The translations under genes were made by a program, and so were the position numbers. Of a DNA stretch of 64,000 nt, positions 37,001 to 43,225 are shown piece after piece. Below the pieces are notes generated by a model. The model did not search any database. It was not told the origin of the DNA and worked only from the letters and a program-made list of their open reading frames with translations. Source of the DNA: Rhyacichthys aspro (taxonomy: Eukaryota > Chordata > Actinopteri > Gobiiformes > Rhyacichthyidae); NCBI GenBank assembly GCA_036850595.1, contig CM072148.1:23120731-23184730 (forward strand), read 5' to 3'. The stretch's first letter is position 1. Every line of letters starts with the position of its first letter.

Positions 37001-40000
37001 AATATATTTTTGTGAATAAATGTTTTGTCAATAAATGTAAATGTCAGCCATGTCTCTTCTTCAGTCCGCCTCAGCAGAACTGTGGCTACAGACTTGGCTT
37101 ACCAACACCACAGTGTCAATGTGTGAGTGCTTGTGTGTGTGTGTGAATGGGTGAATGGAAGCATGATGTAAAACACCCAAGAAGGGTACAAAAAGCACTG
37201 TAAAAACGCATGCCATTTACCATTTACAATATATAATACCACAAAAAATCCAGGAATATCACTTTAAAACCAGTGCATATCCATTTTGATTGCAATTTTT
37301 ATTGCATTCAAAATGGATATGCCCAACAACAACCCAAAAAAGCACCAAGTCACAAAAAGTTTATTCACTTTCAATTTCTTTTCAGTGGCATTTCAGTATT
37401 ATGCTTGTAAGGAAAGATTTCTTTACTCCAAATTGCTTGTCCATCCTCCTGTTCTGAAAGGTTTTTGTATTTGATTTTCTGTGACAGACAAGCTTGAATG
37501 TGCTGTAAAACAACCCTCTGGTCTTTTCTCACTCTGCTCTTTTGTTCTGCAGACTACAGTTGGGTGACGAGAAATATAAAGAACGATCCAAAGATTTGGA
37601 CCGGACAGCTGGCAGCACCTCAAACACCCAGAAGAAGAGGGCAGACAAGAAGAGCATAGCCTGTAAAAAAGAAGACAAGTTCAAGCCTATTACAGGTTCT
37701 GCTTATTTGTAGACACTGAAGAAAAAACACAAGATTTGGCTGAAAAAGAACTGTTTTTTCATTGTGTCTTTTGTCCTAACTCTTTCTGCAGTTCGTGGAA
37801 TGGCCAAAAGCTACGGCTACCAACCTAAGATGCATCGTCTTCGCACTGTTCATCACTTCCTCTGGTACCTGATATATGGACACCCACTCCGACACGACCC
37901 CGCTAACACTCAGTCGTTTAATAAAACAGCGGCTGACCCAACAAGCTCTGACTCCTATACCACTGATAGGGATGCCTCTGACAGGGCTCCTACAACATTA
38001 GATAAAGATGAGAATGCTACCAAAAGCTCAGTTAACCCCAACACAGCTGATGACGCAAAGTCTCTTCCTGACACTGCATCATCAGGAGAAGAGGAGGATA
38101 CATCTCTGACAGAATTAAAAGGTGAATAATTTATTTTTTAAAATTCACAAATATAAATATTCATAATTTTTTCTCAGCACCTGTCCCTGTGTAATAGTGT
38201 ACTCAGTAGATGAAGAACCATGGAAGAAGTACATTCCTCCAGTGCATGTTTATAAGGACTATGGCAACGGCTGGGCCATGCTTGGCGACCTGCTCCTCTG
38301 TCTGCCCCTCTCTGTCTTTATACAGGTCATACAGATCAACTATGTGGTGAGTCTTCTTTTACCTTAAAATATGAAGCATAAAAACTATTAGAATAATAGC
38401 CTCAGACAAAGTGTGCCGGGTTCAACTCATTGGTCCGAACTTTAGGACTTTCCCATTTGGTTTAAACTTAATCTTAAGGAGTAAAAGCCCAGTGGACTGT
38501 GGTTTGGACCAAACAGCTCCTCTTTGGTCTGGACCAAACTCAACCAAAGTCTGCTTCATTTGTGAAACCGTGTTTGCCAGTAGTCCGCACTTTTGAACCA
38601 AATGCAGAATTCATGGTCAAATTAACACATAATTAAGAAAAATGGGCAATATGAATATCAGTCGGGTTCAAAAACACATAAAATGCATGTTGTTCTATGC
38701 TTTGTATGGTTAAAATCCTTTGACAGTATCTGAACTCGAGGTGACTGGGGCTGAGTGCTGCAATAGCTCTTATGTCTGCCATACATATGCCTTTCTGTGT
38801 CTGATTTTCATTCAGACGTATATCTTTTACAAACAGTGCTCTTTTCATTCTGTGTATCCATTAAAAATTGGGCACTGACTTTTCCTACAGCAGTTTACCA
38901 GAACCTGATATGTGCAAAAAGTGCAGAAAGACAGCATGTAAATTATTGACCATAATTTACATAAACAAACCTGTCCATCCATCCATTTTCATCCTCTTAT
39001 CCCGGGCCGGGTCGCGGGGGCAGCAGTATAAACAAAGACCCTTAGACTTCCCTCTCCCCAGACAATACTGAATACTGAGAATAGGGAATACTGAGACGTT
39101 CCCAGGCCAGCCAAGAGACATAGTCCCTCCAGCGTGTCCTAGGTCTTCTTTGGGTCCTCCTCCCAGGGGGACATGCCCGGAACACCTTCTCAGGAAGGCG
39201 TTTAAGAGGCATCCGGAACAGATGCCCGAGCCACCTCAGCTGGCTCCTCTTGATGTGGAGGAGCAGCAGCTCTACTCTGAGCTCCTCCTCAGCACCCAGC
39301 CACCCTGCAGGGGAAACTCATTTCGACCGCTTGTATCCGGGATCTCGTCCTTTTGGTCATGACCCAGAGCTCATGACGGTGAGAGTAGGAACGTAGATTA
39401 ACTGGTAAATCGAGAGCTTAGTCTTGCAGCTCAGCTCCTTCTTTATCAGGACAGAGCAGTACATCGATCGCATCACTGCAGAAGCTGCACCGATCCGTCT
39501 GTCAATCTCCCATTCCATCCTTCCTTCAATTGTGAAAAATACTTAAACTCATGCACTAGAGGCAGGAACTCTCCACCAACCTGAAGGGGCCAAGCCACCC
39601 TTTTCCCGCTTAGTATCATGACCTCGGACTTAGAGGTGCTGATTCTCATCCCAACCACTTCACACTCTACTGCAAACTGTCCCAGTGCACGCTGAAGGTC
39701 CTGGTCTGATGGAGCCAACAGGACAACATCATCTGCAAAAAGCAGAAATGACATCCTGTGGTCCCCAGACCGGACCCCTCCGGCCCCTGGCTGCGCCTAG
39801 AAAGTGACAAAGGGCAGCCCTGCCGGAGTCCAACATGCACCAGGAACAGGTCTGACTTACTGCCGGCAATGCGAACCAAGCTCCTGCTCTGGTCATACAG
39901 GAATCGGACAGCCCTTAGCAGAGGGCCCCGGCCCCTATGCTCCCAGATCCCCCGCACAAGATGCCGCCGATGAACCTTCCAGCACCCTGGAAAGGTTGTA

Positions 40001-40824
40001 GAGCTGGTCGAGTGTTCCACGACCAGGACAAAAACCACATTGTTCCTCTTCAATCCGAGGTTTGACTGTCGGCTCGATTCTCCTCTCCAGTACCCTGGCA
40101 TAGACTTTCCCGGGGAGGCTGAGGAGTGTGATCCCCCTGTAGTTGGAACACACCCTCTGGTCCCCCTTCTTAAAAAGAGGGAACACCACCCAGGTCTGCA
40201 GTCCAGAGGTACTGTCCCCGACCTCCACGCGATGCTGCAGAGGTGTGTCAGCCAAGACAGACCTACAACATCCAGAGACTTGAGGTACTCAGCGTGGATC
40301 TCATCCACCCCCAGCGCCATGAGAAGCTTCTTTCTACTACCTCGGTTACTTCAGCTCGGGTAATGGACGAGTCCACCTCTGAGCCCTCTGCTTCCTCAGT
40401 GGAAGACATGGAGGTGGGATTGAGGAGATCCTCGAATTCCTTCCACCGTCCAACAATATCCCCAGTCGAGGTCAGCAACTGCCCACCTGAACTGTAAACA
40501 GAGTTGGTGGAACAGTGTTTCCTCCCTTCTAAGGCGCCAAACGGTTTGTCAGAATCTCTTCAAGGCCGACCGATAGTCCTTCTCCATTGTGGTTCAATGA
40601 GGGGATAAACAAACCTGCTTTTTTACAAATGGCATCTTAAAGTGGAATTATGTAATGTGTCATTCTGTTTTCAAATAAGAAAATAATATACTTTTTAAGG
40701 TTTTTTTGTCACTGTGTTTTGTAGATGTCCCAATGCCTCTCTAGTCCTATTAGACCAAACATAATGTCCTTGGTGTTTGCAGTTTGATGGTCTGGAGGAT
40801 TATCTGAATGATTCAAAAAAGCAG
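15832..40824 (+). CDS. gtf3c1: General transcription factor 3C polypeptide 1 (TFIIIC largest subunit), N-terminal part; interrupted
   Basis: GTF3C1 is the largest subunit of nuclear TFIIIC. It binds the B box of tRNA-type promoters and recruits TFIIIB for RNA polymerase III. Exons: 15832-16052, 17660-17869, 18211-18387, 18471-18614, 19179-19275, 19351-19474, 23321-23497, 23578-23693, 24984-25036, 25123-25454, 33964-34023, 34434-34555, 34637-34734, 34806-34959, 35042-35145, 37553-37695, 37792-38121, 38207-38346, 40783-about 40824. Phases agree throughout. The total is about 948 codons, against roughly 2100 in human. The ATG at 15832 (MDALSAVEDEVALEGLDG) matches the human start, so the upstream GTG is not needed. 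The B-block winged helix lies in exons 3-4 (RWQGELQRDLHVCSF, VTMQSHVSRL). The reading ends at NDSKKQ, where LINE sequence begins. Six plausible codons (LQFGPT) reappear at 43108-43125 before the gap. The C-terminal half is absent from the window. Confidence 0.93.
16620..16990 (+). pseudogene. Tc1/mariner-type transposase relic
   Basis: The plus strand, allowing stops, reads a DPQDFCEYVLWIDKTKVELF-like segment, the DDE-region pattern W(S/I)DETK(I/V)ELFG of Tc1 transposases. GVMVLAAL and NDATINSALY follow. Several stops and shifts make it a dead fragment in gtf3c1 intron 1. Confidence 0.6.
17128..17275 (+). repeat. LINE 3'-end fragment with (GAAT)n tail
   Basis: CAGGGTGTACCCCGCCTAAG, then GGGATTGGCTCCAGCC and a GAATGAATGAAT tail. 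This is a very common fish non-LTR 3' end, RTE-like by my recollection. Related pieces are at 24095-24645 and 43440-43620. Confidence 0.6.
17660..17869 (+). CDS. gtf3c1: gtf3c1 exon 2
   Basis: Encodes DIYPVQIIPENKDGIQGSC, then VFFKERREVTEQIRS, matching human DVYPIHMILENKDGIQGSC. Donor aag|gttgtt is a weaker match to consensus. Confidence 0.95.
18211..18387 (+). CDS. gtf3c1: gtf3c1 exon 3: B-block region
   Basis: Encodes FGRKLVVVASQKIRFRTLIG, then SYCILERVGRARWQGELQRD, the start of the TFIIIC B-block-binding winged helix. Confidence 0.95.
18471..18614 (+). CDS. gtf3c1: gtf3c1 exon 4: end of B-block winged helix
   Basis: Separated from exon 3 by an 83-bp intron. It encodes VDARKMHYLRKSLVRYGLVT, then QSHVSRLNTGQQQHSILLLL. 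Donor cag|gtctgt. Confidence 0.94.
19179..19275 (+). CDS. gtf3c1: gtf3c1 exon 5
   Basis: Encodes RSKYDILMEQVSNILL, matching human RSKYDILMEKLSVML. Acceptor tttaccag, donor ctg|gtgagg. Confidence 0.94.
19351..19474 (+). CDS. gtf3c1: gtf3c1 exon 6
   Basis: Encodes NVDERSFKRIFQYMRSSKLV, then DPEAGPCINKK. Follows exon 5 after a 75-bp intron. Confidence 0.93.
19834..21945 (-). mobile_element. LINE (L2/CR1-like), 5'-truncated, reverse transcriptase C-terminal region
   Basis: The minus strand reads, from right to left, a palm motif CYADDTQLYL (YADD codons at 21792-21803). A 216-residue open frame (21064-21714) follows with EKTGLIILGPRN, NLGVIFDEDLSFKTHI, RLDYCNSLLAG, NAAARILTGT and SLHWLPI, typical of fish L2-type reverse transcriptases. 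The 3' end is at the left, in a TTCAATTCAATTTTATTTGT tail. The 20424-20997 MITE is nested inside. It sits in gtf3c1 intron 6. Confidence 0.85.
20424..20997. mobile_element. Tc1/mariner-superfamily (pogo/Tigger-like) MITE nested in the LINE
   Basis: The terminal inverted repeats CAGTGGTCCCTCG and GAGGGACCACTG are flanked by TA on both sides (20422-20423 and 20998-20999), the TA target duplication of this superfamily. The subterminal CGCGAAG/CGTT-type motifs recall Tigger elements. It encodes no transposase. Confidence 0.75.
21946..23320. other. gtf3c1 intron 6, right part
   Basis: AT-rich, with no recognisable coding or named repeat. Confidence 0.4.
23321..23497 (+). CDS. gtf3c1: gtf3c1 exon 7: acidic loop
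   Basis: Encodes NKVHVRCLKLLKPYSKKG, then an Asp/Glu run (DGDDDDDDEEDGGEG) and HIMERDVLSQAYGM. This parallels human VMVRCLKLLKEF with its DDDEDEE acidic loop. Confidence 0.93.
23578..23693 (+). CDS. gtf3c1: gtf3c1 exon 8
   Basis: Encodes SSGTKGMTSRAIGCRMNVGK, then LEKRMICRQLEREGVIK, a winged-helix-like repeat matching human [20 protein letters not shown]. Donor aag|gtaagc. Confidence 0.94.
24095..24645 (+). repeat. LINE 3'-end fragment, split by a hAT MITE
   Basis: Reads TCTTCCCCGTG, CCCGGGTACTACAGCTTCC, CCAAAAACATGCATGTATAG, then (after the MITE) GAATGAGAGTGAATGGTTGT and a TGAATGAATGAATGAA tail. This is the same fish LINE 3' family as 17128-17275. Confidence 0.65.
24273..24479. mobile_element. 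hAT MITE with 8-bp target duplication
   Basis: The ends CAGTGGTGGGCAAACT and AGTTTGTCCAACCCTG are imperfect inverted repeats. They are flanked by identical CCCTAGTG at 24265-24272 and 24480-24487. An 8-bp duplication and CAGNGGTGG ends identify hAT. At 207 bp it is non-autonomous. Confidence 0.85.
24984..25036 (+). CDS. gtf3c1: gtf3c1 exon 9
   Basis: A short exon encoding GFLEDMGRQRTTKFISHK, matching human GFMEDEGRQRTTKYIS. The donor aa|gtgtgt keeps phase with the next exon. Confidence 0.93.
25123..25454 (+). CDS. gtf3c1: gtf3c1 exon 10: low-complexity linker
   Basis: Starts CVNVSDKVQQFAKEQERNKL, matching the human DLSRQYQREKAR region. It continues as a Ser/Thr/Lys-rich, poorly conserved linker. 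Donor gaag|gtaagc. Confidence 0.88.
25970..26465. mobile_element. MITE with ~60-bp terminal inverted repeats
   Basis: The left end GCCTGGCCAGCCAGACG, with GAGAAAGTCAGTCTGGGATT, recurs inverted at the right (AATCCCAGACTGACTTTCTC, then CGTCTGGCTGGCCAGGC). Flanking TA on both sides suggests a TA target duplication. There is no coding capacity. Family unknown. Confidence 0.75.
27050..28305. repeat. Unclassified repeat array with ~0.87 kb internal duplication
   Basis: The block at about 27200-27420 (TTTTATTTTTCCCAAAATGG, CGTTACAG, ATTCTGACCAAATATAGA, GGAGGAGATAA) is repeated, diverged, at about 28080-28305. A shorter module (TGTACCAAATTTCAT, then CTACGACAAA) occurs three times between 27120 and 27970. 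The coding frames over it are chance. I cannot assign it to a known class. Confidence 0.6.
28370..28600. repeat. Dispersed repeat, copy A (related to 53655-53890)
   Basis: Shares AACTATTCAATTGTTAT, GAGAACAA, GAACAAGAG(C/T)GTGATATAT and TTATTAACTGTT, in the same order, with the stretch at 53655-53890. CpG-rich centre. Class unknown. Confidence 0.55.
28844..29565. mobile_element. TA-flanked MITE, copy 1 (CCGTATTTTCCGGACTATAA ends)
   Basis: The ends CCGTATTTTCCGGACTATA and TATAGTCCGGAAAATACAG are flanked by TA (28842-28843 and 29566-29567). Copy 2 at 36183-36924 is nearly identical. It has GC-rich GCGGCTTATA subterminal repeats and no transposase. It lies in gtf3c1 intron 10. Confidence 0.85.
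30704..30809 (-). CDS. Exon-like minus-strand ORF with promoter motifs, unknown product
   Basis: From an ATG at 30809 the minus strand reads MALRVTELYIFDPESDSEFE, then DTHKDLEGFYKTFLLG, ending at a consensus-like donor (CTTG|GTAAATGAG). Unspliced, it stops one codon later. Upstream, at 30881-30903, are an E-box, an exact CRE and a GC box, and 5'-UTR-like sequence continues to about 31100. This looks like a first coding exon, perhaps carried by a dispersed repeat, because the right edge (TATAGGACCTTTA) resembles a repeat end. No downstream exon was found to the left. I do not recognise the protein. Confidence 0.35.
30881..30903 (-). promoter_or_regulatory. E-box, CRE and GC-box cluster upstream of the minus-strand ORF
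   Basis: CACGTG (30881-30886) overlaps TGACGTCA (30885-30892), and GGGCGG lies at 30898-30903. The cluster is 70-95 bp upstream of the minus-strand ATG. Confidence 0.4.
31240..31370. repeat. hAT-like end fragment (GAATCG-rich)
   Basis: TTTTTAATCGAATCGTGACC, then AAGAATCGATAC and AGATTCCCACCC. It resembles another fragment at 46905-46995 (GAATCGATAAAGAATTGG, TTCCATCCCTA). Both look like single ends of fish hAT elements. Confidence 0.4.
31462..32889. mobile_element. hAT-type element, 1.43 kb, 8-bp target duplication
   Basis: Flanked by identical ATATGATC at 31454-31461 and 32890-32897. The ends AAGGGATGCACA and TGAACACCCCTA form short imperfect inverted repeats. Subterminal GTTAACCGATAAT and ATTATCGGTTAAC are a further inverted pair. 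A minus-strand ORF and a CCAAT-bearing CpG-rich segment lie inside. Confidence 0.8.
31830..31961 (-). pseudogene. Start of an element-encoded basic protein, stopped early
   Basis: Within the hAT-type element the minus strand reads an ATG at 31961: MAAKNTDEGNCKRKTMFEVA, then AAKRKKMADERTKTRVV and GASFEQ, then TAG at 31832-31830. RALKAQ follows in the same frame, so the stop probably replaced a tryptophan codon. The basic N-terminus resembles uncharacterised fish proteins carried by mobile elements. Not identified further. Confidence 0.45.
33964..34023 (+). CDS. gtf3c1: gtf3c1 exon 11 (short linker exon)
   Basis: Twenty codons (DTACKEFRPRAQSEHSPSAG) after an 8.5 kb repeat-rich intron. Supported by good splice sites (ttgaag acceptor, cag|gtatgt donor) and phase on both sides. 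The sequence itself is not conserved. Confidence 0.7.
34098..34212. repeat. Small minisatellite (CTGGGC-rich)
   Basis: Imperfect tandem GGGCCTGGGCCTGGGTGTAG units in gtf3c1 intron 11. Confidence 0.65.
34434..34555 (+). CDS. gtf3c1: gtf3c1 exon 12 (linker; 3' end uncertain)
   Basis: Starts GTAPLLEGEHLSQKTAS after a ttctcag acceptor. Phase with exon 13 requires a codon-boundary donor. The best choice is tta|gtcagt at 34556. The alternative agt|gtcaag, six bases later, is also in phase. Neither is strong. Confidence 0.65.
34637..34734 (+). CDS. gtf3c1: gtf3c1 exon 13
   Basis: Encodes HQTYRLLRRKNLIVEAIQDF, matching human [20 protein letters not shown]. Donor cc|gtgagt. Confidence 0.95.
34806..34959 (+). 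CDS. gtf3c1: gtf3c1 exon 14
   Basis: Encodes GLTSKCCKKTILRLVHALAK, then YTTTVIQDGITKK, matching human [20 protein letters not shown]. Confidence 0.96.
35042..35145 (+). CDS. gtf3c1: gtf3c1 exon 15
   Basis: Encodes VEMFAHPSIQPTDEIVQRVI, then DQVRFKISSS, matching human [20 protein letters not shown]. Donor aag|gtaaga. Confidence 0.95.
35146..37552. other. gtf3c1 intron 15
   Basis: Contains the second TA-flanked MITE. At 37080-37215 there is a LINE/SINE-like tail (GTGTGTGAATGGGTGAATGG, CCATTTACCATTTAC). The part at 35200-36180 is unassigned. Confidence 0.5.
36183..36924. mobile_element. TA-flanked MITE, copy 2
   Basis: Same family and orientation as 28844-29565, with the same TA flanks (36181-36182 and 36925-36926). 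It has an extra ~35 bp (GAGGCAGTGGTAGTCAGTAC region) and lacks a short CTTAGCACATGCAAC piece present in copy 1. It lies in gtf3c1 intron 15. Confidence 0.85.
37553..37695 (+). CDS. gtf3c1: gtf3c1 exon 16: basic linker
   Basis: A Lys/Arg-rich, poorly conserved linker (TQKKRADKKSIACKKEDKF). Placed by splice signals and by phase with exons 15 and 17. Confidence 0.8.
37792..38121 (+). CDS. gtf3c1: gtf3c1 exon 17
   Basis: Encodes YGYQPKMHRLRTVHHFLWYL, then IYGHPLRHD, matching human [20 protein letters not shown]. An acidic Ser/Thr linker follows to the donor aaag|gtgaat. Confidence 0.95.
38207..38346 (+). CDS. gtf3c1: gtf3c1 exon 18
   Basis: Encodes YIPPVHVYKDYGNGWAMLGD, then LLLCLPLSVFIQVIQINYV, matching human [20 protein letters not shown]. 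Donor gtg|gtgagt. Confidence 0.96.
38961..38973. repeat. Target-site duplication, left copy
   Basis: ATAAACAAACCTG, identical to 40605-40617, bracketing the LINE at 38974-40604. Confidence 0.9.
38974..40604 (-). mobile_element. LINE, 5'-truncated, minus strand, with perfect 13-bp target duplication
   Basis: A non-LTR retrotransposon. The 3' end is at the left (CCATCCATCCATTTTCATCC, then GGGTCGCGGGGGCAGCAG). The minus strand encodes reverse-transcriptase segments: LFADDVVLLAP (catalytic FADD at 39728-39739), GLRQGCPLS, NYRGITLLSLPGKVYARVLE and GFCPGRGTLDQLYNL, with frameshifts. It is the abundant fish LINE whose conceptual protein includes LLFADDVVLLA and MRISTSKSE. Truncation near 40591 is followed by about 13 extra bases and the right target duplication at 40605-40617. 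It lies in the gtf3c1 intron between exons 18 and 19. Confidence 0.9.
40605..40617. repeat. Target-site duplication, right copy
   Basis: ATAAACAAACCTG, identical to the left copy at 38961-38973. Confidence 0.9.
40783..40824 (+). CDS. gtf3c1: gtf3c1 exon 19, truncated
   Basis: After acceptor gtttgcag the exon reads FDGLEDYLNDSKKQ, collinear with human VDNLEEFLNDPLKK. The homology then stops. About 20 bases later the sequence is internal LINE sequence running antisense to the gene. No usable donor is evident. Confidence 0.85.
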
Positions 40825-41114
40825 CTCTATGAACACAACACTAGGACCGTCCTTCTCCATGGCCTCACCGAACTCCTTCCAAACCCGAGTTTTTGCCAGC
40901 GCAACTATCCAGGCTACAGTTCACTTGGCCTGCTGGTACTTATCCGCTGCCTCAGGAGTCCCACAGGCCCGATAGGACTCCTCCTTCAGCTTGATGGCAT
41001 CCCTTACTTCCCACTGGGTTCGGGGATTGACGCCACAACAGGCACCGGAGTATGGGGCTATTATTGTCGCAAAAAGATTTGTGCGTGCGTAAATAGATTT
41101 GTCTGTAATATGAT

Positions 41115-41440
41115 GTGTGCGTATCAGGTTTTGTGTGTGCGTATCAGGTTTTGTGTGTGCGTGTTACGATTTGTGTGTGCGTATCAGGTTTTGTGTGTGC
41201 GTATCAGGTTTTGTGTGTGCGTGTTACGATTTGTGTGTGCGTATCAGGTTTTGTGTGTGCGTATCAGGTTTTGTGTGTGCGTATCAGGTTTTGTGTGTGC
41301 GTATTACGATTTGTGTGTGCGTGTTACGATTTGTGTGTGCGTATCAGGTTTTGTGTGTGCGTATTACGATTTGTGTGTGCGTGTTACGATTTGTGTGTGC
41401 GTATCAGGTTTTGTGTGTGCGTATTACGATTTGTGTGTAT
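41115..41440 (+). repeat. 20-bp tandem array, left arm (~16 units)
   Basis: Units alternate between a TATCAGG type and a (A/G)TTACGA type around a constant GTGTGTGCGT core. Confidence 0.9.
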
Positions 41441-42274
41441 GTAAAATGATCATATTGTAAAAGCAAATAAGCTAAAAAGTTCTAAGTCCTACGCACAAAG
41501 CTCTAATTACACACAATACTTTTGGTACAGTTCTGCCATGTCAGATCTGTGGATTCGTCTGTAACTAAACGGTCATTTGCCCTGAGTTGAGACTTACAGG
41601 CTGTAGACTGGTCGTTGAAACAGTACACCAGCAGATAGCGGTAGTAGTTAATGAGGTTCTATAGGCATGGAGGCAGAATATACTGTTTAACTCTGAGACC
41701 TAGAGTCTTGTTAAAATATCAGATAATATAAATTCCGATGTGCTGGCAGCAAAAAGCATTTGGTAACCGTAGCAGATGGCTACTTTGAAGCAGAGGGCAG
41801 CTTATATCTAGCTGCTGCCATCTGCTGGCAGCTTAGTCAAGCAGTCAACCCTCAATAAGCTGTGGGGCAAAATCGAACTATTTTTTTTAGAGAGTGTCTT
41901 TATGAGACAGACAACGGCTATCTCTGTGTGTATTACTGCTAAACGGTTACCAAATGCTTTTTGCTGCCAACACATCAGAATTTATATTATATGATATTTT
42001 AACAAGACTCTAGGTCTCAGAGTTAAACAGTATATTCTGCCTCCATGCCTACAGAACCTCACTAACCACTACCGCTATCTGCTGGTGCACTGTTTCATCG
42101 ACCAGTCCACAGCCTGTAAGTCTCAACTCAGGGCAAATGACCGTTTAGTTACAGACGAATCCACAGATCTGACATGGCAGGACTGTACCAAAAGTATTGT
42201 GTGTAATTAGAGCTTTGTGCGTAGGACTTAGAACTTTTTAGCTTATTTGCTTTTACAATATGATCATTTTACAT

Positions 42275-42495
42275 ACACACAAATCGTAATACGCACACAC
42301 AAAACCTGATACGCACACACAAATCGTAACACGCACACACAAATCGTAATACGCACACACAAAACCTGATACGCACACACAAATCGTAACACGCACACAC
42401 AAATCGTAACACGCACACACAAATCGTAATACGCACACACAAAACCTGATACGCACACACAAAACCTGATACGCACACACAAAACCTGATACGCA
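42275..42495 (-). repeat. 20-bp tandem array, right arm (~11 units)
   Basis: The same units in inverted orientation (ACGCACACACAAAACCTGAT), about five fewer than in the left arm. Confidence 0.9.
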
Positions 42496-43107
42496 CACAT
42501 CATATTACAGACAAATCTATTTACGCACGCACAAATCTTTTTGCGACAATAATAGCCCCATACGGAGACCTTACGACCACAGCTCTAAGCAGCAGCACAG
42601 ACAATGGAGGCAGAAAACATGGTACACTCAGACTCAATGTCTCCAACCTCCCTCAGGATCTGGTTGAAGCTCTGCCGGAGGTGGTATTTGAAGACCCTTC
42701 TGACAGGGGACTCAGCCAGATGTTCCCAGCAGACCCTCACAGTACGTTTGGGCCTGCCGTGTCTTTCCAGCTTCCTCCTCCACCATCAGATCCAACTCAC
42801 CACCAGATGGTGATCAGTTGACAGCTCCGCCTCTCTCTTCACCTGAGTGTCCCGAGAAGACTACACGACTACAAAGTCGATCATCGACCTCCGGCCTACG
42901 GTGTCCTGGTGGCATGTGCACTGATGGACACCGTTATGCTTGAACATGGTGTTCATTATGGACAAACTGTGACTAGCACGGAAGTCCAATAACAGAACAC
43001 CACTCGGGTTCGGATCAGGGGGGCCGTTCCTCCCAATCACGCCCCTCCAGGTGTCACTCTCATTGCCCATGTGGGCGTTGAAGTCCCCCAGTAGAACAAT
43101 GGATGCA

Positions 43108-43125
43108 CTGCAGTTTGGCCCGACC
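43108..43125 (+). pseudogene. gtf3c1: Possible resumed gtf3c1 exon fragment (LQFGPT) at the gap edge
   Basis: Eighteen bases immediately left of the N run read CTG CAG TTT GGC CCG ACC (LQFGPT). Human GTF3C1 has LLQFGPTEKF about 36 residues beyond the point where exon 19 breaks off. The LINE consensus, as I recall it, departs a few bases earlier (after AACAATGGA). It is a short match, supported only by position and strand. Confidence 0.4.
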
Positions 43126-43225
43126 NNNNNNNNNNNNNNNNNNNNNNNNNNNNNNNNNNNNNNNNNNNNNNNNNNNNNNNNNNNNNNNNNNNNNNNNNNN
43201 NNNNNNNNNNNNNNNNNNNNNNNNN
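43126..43225. other. Assembly gap of 100 N
   Basis: Exactly 100 N, the usual placeholder for a gap of unknown size. It directly follows possible gtf3c1 coding sequence. Confidence 0.98.

Larger units (their letters stand above)
41051..42562. mobile_element. Fold-back element with long inverted arms built on 20-bp tandem repeats
   Basis: The terminal sequence TATGGGGCTATTATTGTCGC recurs inverted at 42543-42562. The left arm (about 41051-41775) and right arm (about 41940-42562) are inverted copies over most of their length, separated by a ~160-bp loop. Each arm carries a 20-bp tandem array: about 16 units at 41115-41440 and about 11 at 42275-42495. The array mixes GTGTGTGCGTATCAGGTTTT with TTACGATT variants. 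CGGAG directly flanks both ends (41046-41050 and 42563-42567), a likely 5-bp target duplication. Cys/Val-rich open frames across the arrays are repeat artefacts. Family unknown. Confidence 0.85.
40845..43103 (-). mobile_element. Second LINE piece of the same family, internal/5' region, split by a fold-back element
   Basis: Two collinear parts, 40845-41050 and 42563-43103, continue the same fish LINE toward its 5' end. The right part encodes, on the minus strand, an AP-endonuclease segment (SIVLLGDFNAHMGNE, NGPPDPNPSGVLLLDF, CTCHQDTVGRRSMIDFVVV). The piece lacks the LINE 3' third, which is unusual because non-LTR insertions normally lose the 5' end. It begins at the same internal point where the copy at 38974-40604 stops. 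Confidence 0.8.

Noticed and set aside
40777..41460. Long Cys/Val-rich open frames over 41100-41450 and, on the minus strand, 42250-42500
   Set aside because: They are translations of the 20-bp tandem arrays of the fold-back element. All frames stay open because the unit has no stop, and no start context or homology supports them.
41115..42495. CRISPR-like appearance of the 20-bp repeats
   Set aside because: Units are contiguous, without unique spacers, in a vertebrate genome.
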